A DNA stretch of 64,000 nt from Heyndrickxia sp050281185 (GTDB lineage: Bacteria; Bacillota; Bacilli; Bacillales; Bacillaceae_C). A program made the position numbers and the translations under genes. Shown here piece by piece: positions 60,580 to 64,000 of this stretch. The stretch's first letter is position 1; the number at the start of each line of letters is the position of its first letter. The stretch lies in contig NZ_JBNNWS010000015.1 of the NCBI RefSeq assembly GCF_050281185.1, positions 62,001 through 126,000 of the forward strand. The letters run 5' to 3'. Under the pieces are notes generated by a model. It did not search any database. It saw nothing but the letters and a program-made list of their open reading frames with translations, and was not told where the DNA came from.

Positions 60580-62130
60580 ATGAGTATTGTACAATCAGAA
60601 AATTTAACTCACTATTTTGGAGATAAATTAATTTTTAAAGAAATTAATTTTCGTTTATTAAATATGGAGAGGGTAGGTTTAGTCGGGCCAAACGGAGCTG
60701 GCAAAACTACTCTTTTGCAGATTTTATCAGGGAGATTACTTCCAGATAGCGGTACGATTAGCTGGCATCCAAATGTACAGATTGGGTTTTTAGAACAGCA
60801 TATCGAATTGGTGGAAGGAGTTACCATATTAGATTATTTGAAAAGTGCATTTCAACATTTATATGACTTAGAAAATGAGATGATTCGCTTAACTGAAGCA
60901 ATGTCAACAAGCAATTCTGATGAATTACAAAAATTATTAAATAGGTATTCACAAATACAAGATCAGTTAGATATTAATGATTTTTATTCCATTGAGTCGA
61001 AAATTGAGGATATTGCTTTTGGATTAGGGATTCATGCTCTCGGAATGGAAAGGGATGTTTCAGAGTTAAGTGGTGGTCAGAGTACTAAATTGCTGCTGGC
61101 TAAGCTTTTGTTGAGCGAGCCGGATGTTTTACTGTTAGATGAACCAACTAACTATTTAGATTATAATCATATTTTATGGTTGAAGGAGTACTTAATTAAT
61201 TACAAAAACTCCTTTATCTTAATATCGCATGATACAGAGTTTTTGAATGATGTAGTAAATATCATTTATCATTTAGAGCATAAGCAATTAACAAGGTATA
61301 TTGGGAATTACAAACGATTTATGGAAGCATATGAGTTACGAAAACATCAAGTACAAATTGCATACAGTAGACAACAAGAAGAAATTCAAAAGCTTGAATC
61401 ATATATCCAGAAAAACAAGGCACGTGTTTCAACTTCTAAACAAGCGAAATCACGTGAAAAAAAGTTATTAAAAATGGATCGAATTACTCAGCCTGATCAA
61501 ACTCCGTTTCCAAGATATTCTTTTAAAGTATCTGAACGACCCACAAGTGTAATTGTTGAAACGAAAGCTATAGAAGTCGGTTATAATTCACCTTTACTAC
61601 CATCCATTAGCTTTCGACTTAAACGAGGTGAGAAGGCTGCAATTATTGGCCATAACGGGATAGGTAAGTCTACTTTACTTAAAACGATTATCGGGGAGAT
61701 CGCACCTCTTAGTGGAACAGTGGCATTCGGACAAAAGGTAAAGCCTGCATATTTTGCCCAAGAATGGAACACAGCTTTAACATTAACACCATTGGAATAT
61801 ATATGGTCCATGAATGCAAAAATGTCTCAAAAGGAAATTCGGCAAGCTCTAGCTAGATCGGGTCTAAAAAAGGATCATATTTTTCAGCCGTTAAATTCTT
61901 TAAGTGGGGGAGAACAAACGAAAGTACGACTGTGCCAACTTATGTTAGAGGAAAGTAACTGGCTCATCCTTGATGAACCTACTAATCATTTAGATGTTCA
62001 AGCAAAAGAGGTACTATCAAATGCACTTCAACAATATGAAGGCAGTATCCTGCTTGTTTCTCATGAACCAGACTTTTATAAGGATTGGTGTACACATATT
62101 TGGAATTTGGAAGAATGGATGAAGGAATAA
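60580..62130 (+). CDS. ABC-F family ATPase, YfmM-like
   Basis: A 516-residue protein with two ABC domains and no membrane part. First: GPNGAGKTT, signature LSGGQSTK, LLLDEPTNYLD. Second: GHNGIGKST, LSGGEQTKV, LILDEPTNHLD. A charged linker of about 80 residues between them (YELRKHQVQIAYSRQQEEIQ) is the ABC-F hallmark that reaches into the ribosome. Closest in my memory to B. subtilis YfmM. It could be a translation factor or an antibiotic-protection protein. ATG at 60580 has GGAGG ten nt upstream; a longer frame starts at 60535. Confidence 0.9.
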   Translation: MSIVQSENLTHYFGDKLIFKEINFRLLNMERVGLVGPNGAGKTTLLQILSGRLLPDSGTISWHPNVQIGFLEQHIELVEGVTILDYLKSAFQHLYDLENEMIRLTEAMSTSNSDELQKLLNRYSQIQDQLDINDFYSIESKIEDIAFGLGIHALGMERDVSELSGGQSTKLLLAKLLLSEPDVLLLDEPTNYLDYNHILWLKEYLINYKNSFILISHDTEFLNDVVNIIYHLEHKQLTRYIGNYKRFMEAYELRKHQVQIAYSRQQEEIQKLESYIQKNKARVSTSKQAKSREKKLLKMDRITQPDQTPFPRYSFKVSERPTSVIVETKAIEVGYNSPLLPSISFRLKRGEKAAIIGHNGIGKSTLLKTIIGEIAPLSGTVAFGQKVKPAYFAQEWNTALTLTPLEYIWSMNAKMSQKEIRQALARSGLKKDHIFQPLNSLSGGEQTKVRLCQLMLEESNWLILDEPTNHLDVQAKEVLSNALQQYEGSILLVSHEPDFYKDWCTHIWNLEEWMKE

Positions 62131-62140
62131 TATGAATAAT

Positions 62141-62190
62141 AAAAAAGCACCAGAATTATAGTACTTATAATAATTCTGGTGCTTTTTTTC
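62141..62190 (+). terminator. terminator after the ABC-F gene
   Basis: Long stem AAAGCACCAGAATTAT / ATAATTCTGGTGCTTT with T-tail. Confidence 0.93.
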
Positions 62191-62341
62191 TATACATTTT
62201 TGAACCAATTTAGTGTTCGAAAAAAATTTATTATAGTTCCTCTTTTGATAGAAAACCGTAAAAAATGCGAAGATTGATAAACCAAGCCGCACAATGGGAA
62301 ACAGATTATTGAAATCAATATTTCTTAAATATTTTCTGATA

Positions 62342-63199
62342 TTATTTTTTACTCTTAAATTCATAAAATAGTTGTAGTGATAGATGAGGATTTTGTCCTT
62401 GAATGTAAACATCTGTAATTAGAAAATCTTTAGGAACCTCAAACTCGGCAGTATTGTAAAAATAAAGCCCGACAACTTCATCCAGTATATTTGATTGTTT
62501 CCAGCTCACATTATAAATAGTGGAAGTCCCAGTTTCTCCCTCATTAAATAAATTAAATTCATCAGAATTTCCTTGAGCTGTTGAATTAGGGGATTCAATA
62601 TCCATTCCAGTATTTATTTTATTTGTATTAAAAAGAGACGAAGTCCACCAGACTTGTTTTGCGTTTTGACTTATGATATTGTATTCATTTCTTAGCTGCA
62701 ATTCTATCTGCATCGGTTTTAAATCAGAAGGAATAAAATCAAATTGATGCTCGGAAACAACTAAAAATTTCCTTTCTCCTTCGTACACTAAATGCAAGTA
62801 AACACGGCCTAATGTCGTTTTTCGTGGTAGTGTTGAACTTGAGTATTGTTTTAATAATTTTTGATAATTCGCTTTTGATAAGTACTTTAAATCATTTTTA
62901 GAAATTTTCATGTAAATGGTTATACTATCGACAATTTTTCCGTTTATTTGTTCATATTGCTGAATTTCGTCTTTTGACATATTGTAAATAGAAATATCTT
63001 GGAATCCTAACTTTTTTAATTTGTTAAATGTATTCTTGTTAGGTTGAGATACATGCAAATTTTCCTTTATTTGAAAATTGTCGGGATTGGTTATAATCGT
63101 AGCTTGAGTTGTTTGTTTAAAGTAAACAAATCCAATGTATAACATAAATACCCCAGTGATAATCGAATAAAGTAGTAACAATCGATTTTTATTTTTCAA
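62342..63199 (-). CDS. membrane-anchored protein of unknown function
   Basis: About 285 residues. An N-terminal segment (LLLLYSIITGVFMLYIGFVY) anchors a large extracytoplasmic region rich in beta-type stretches and Asn/Ser/Thr, with no cysteine pair. I do not recognise the family. TTG at 63199 with GGTGAAGAG upstream is preferred; GTG at 63211 or 63208 is possible. It diverges from the membrane gene at 63283 with an 83-bp gap, so the pair may be co-regulated. Confidence 0.65.
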   Translation of the reverse strand: MKNKNRLLLLYSIITGVFMLYIGFVYFKQTTQATIITNPDNFQIKENLHVSQPNKNTFNKLKKLGFQDISIYNMSKDEIQQYEQINGKIVDSITIYMKISKNDLKYLSKANYQKLLKQYSSSTLPRKTTLGRVYLHLVYEGERKFLVVSEHQFDFIPSDLKPMQIELQLRNEYNIISQNAKQVWWTSSLFNTNKINTGMDIESPNSTAQGNSDEFNLFNEGETGTSTIYNVSWKQSNILDEVVGLYFYNTAEFEVPKDFLITDVYIQGQNPHLSLQLFYEFKSKK

Positions 63200-63282
63200 A
63201 CTCTTCACCACTTTCTAACTCTTTAATAGTATAATAATACCAATATTGTAAAGAAAATTCGATACTTTTTAGGGGGAAGTAT

Positions 63283-63888
63283 ATGGGATTTAGAACGATG
63301 CTGGTCGGTTTTATTTTTATATTGTTTAATATTAATCTTGGAAATATTAATATTTTACCTGATGTAATAGGGTATGGCCTATTATTTCTGGGATCAATTA
63401 CATTAAGAAGAAAGTTTGATAATGAATTCTTTTCTAGAGTCAAGTCAGCGAGCCTGATTTTAATTATTCTATCTAGTTTAGATCTCCTGAAAAAACATAC
63501 AGAGGTATTATATGTTCTTAATAATTCTCAGACTATAGAGGGAAAGGTTTTTTCTTTTCTCTTTTATCTCACGATTGTATCTTTGTTCTTATACTGTGTA
63601 TATAACTTATGTAGAGGCATTGAAAAAGAGGCAAATCTTATTGAATCAAAGGGGTTAGCTTCTAAATCAAGAAAGGTCTTTAAAATTTTTGCTATTTATC
63701 AATTGGCTTTTTTTCTTTTTCTCGGAATCGGTACCATTGGCGGATCTCAGGAATTCCATTTTAGTGGTCAGGCTGCATTATTTATTTTTATTGTTGTAGC
63801 TATTATTTTGATTTACGTTTTTGTTCAAATGTTTTCATTATTAAATCAGGCAGAAAAAACATTTATAGCAAGTTATAATGAAAAATAG
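63283..63888 (+). CDS. integral membrane protein of unknown function
   Basis: A 201-residue protein with about five or six hydrophobic segments. It opens MGFRTMLVGFIFILFNINLG, then has PDVIGYGLLFLG, a loop, and two further pairs. No catalytic motif is visible. GGGGGAAG precedes the ATG. It faces away from the anchored protein at 62342. I do not recognise it. Confidence 0.7.
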   Translation: MGFRTMLVGFIFILFNINLGNINILPDVIGYGLLFLGSITLRRKFDNEFFSRVKSASLILIILSSLDLLKKHTEVLYVLNNSQTIEGKVFSFLFYLTIVSLFLYCVYNLCRGIEKEANLIESKGLASKSRKVFKIFAIYQLAFFLFLGIGTIGGSQEFHFSGQAALFIFIVVAIILIYVFVQMFSLLNQAEKTFIASYNEK

Positions 63889-63944
63889 ATTCATATTAAT
63901 TACTTGTAGTTGTATCAAACGAAACCAAATTTTAAAAATACCCC

Positions 63945-63976
63945 TTGATTCGCAATTTGAAAAATGCTAATATAAT
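63945..63976 (+). promoter_or_regulatory. candidate promoter for a gene beyond the window
   Basis: TTGATT, 17 bp, TAATAT with an extended TGC before it, or TATAAT three bases later. Confidence 0.5.
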
Positions 63977-64000
63977 CAAAATATTTCTTTTATAAGTCGA

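Noticed and set aside
1..64000. CRISPR arrays, tRNA or rRNA genes, prophage modules
   Set aside because: No regularly spaced repeats, no tRNA-like folds with CCA or anticodon arms, and no phage structural genes were seen on reading the window.

Overview
The window is AT-rich chromosomal DNA from an endospore-forming member of the Bacillaceae (Firmicutes). The evidence is strong Shine-Dalgarno sites with frequent TTG and GTG starts, many U-tailed terminators, spore genes (csgA-ybxH pair, a CotF-type coat gene) and Bacillus-typical small proteins (YhfH, YpzG, YxcD/DUF2653, YbxH). I cannot name the species. No rRNA, tRNA, prophage, insertion sequence with a transposase, or CRISPR array was seen.

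Layout. 1-9.2 kb: end of an ABC-F gene (ykpA-like), a Rieske/FAD oxidoreductase (yhfW-like), an acyltransferase, topB, a VanW-family gene and small zinc-ribbon genes. 9.2-12.9 kb: the manganese transporter mntABCD behind two clear MntR boxes. 13.0-14.3 kb: an ECF-like sigma factor followed 14 nt later by a clpP paralogue. 15.0-21.4 kb: the histidine operon hisZGDBHAF-IE, without hisC. 21.8-23.6 kb: a DUF1836 regulator divergent from a secreted/membrane protein plus yxcD-like pair, with palindromic operators between them. 23.7-26.3 kb: a DMT transporter, csgA, ybxH and a Nudix hydrolase. 26.3-29.2 kb: the zinc transporter znuA-znuC-znuB behind three Zur-like boxes. 29.4-37 kb: a BASS transporter, EcsC, a superoxide dismutase with an N-terminal extension, two related AAA ATPases on either side of a cold-shock gene, an AraC regulator and msrA. 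37-40.3 kb: a YtrA-type GntR/ABC operon with three operators. 40.4-45.3 kb: a DUF4304 gene, a CotF-like gene, ppaC, a transglutaminase-like lipoprotein and ypzG. 45.5-52.6 kb: a GH15-like gene with a possible cre site, then glgB-glgC-glgD-glgA bracketed by two copies of a 128-bp palindromic repeat. 52.8-57.8 kb: exoA, a YqcI/YcgG gene, and an operon of an Lgt-like membrane protein, a COG1964/Tes-like radical SAM enzyme and a small membrane protein. 57.9-64 kb: a UbiB-like kinase and phasin-like pair, a second ABC-F gene, and two divergent membrane proteins of unknown function.

The most interesting candidate for an undescribed system is the Lgt-like/radical SAM operon at 54.6-57.1 kb. The Lgt relative keeps the arginines and the HPxQLYE motif but has valine where true Lgt has the key histidine. 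Its partner belongs to the family that contains archaeal tetraether lipid synthase, so a lipid-modifying pathway is a reasonable hypothesis.

The intergenic regions carry at least five families of short non-coding repeats: a ~150-bp element in three copies, the 128-bp pair, and single copies of three others. Gene relics are also present: a deleted Gfo/Idh/MocA gene, a frameshifted rhodanese fragment, and a small frameshifted gene.
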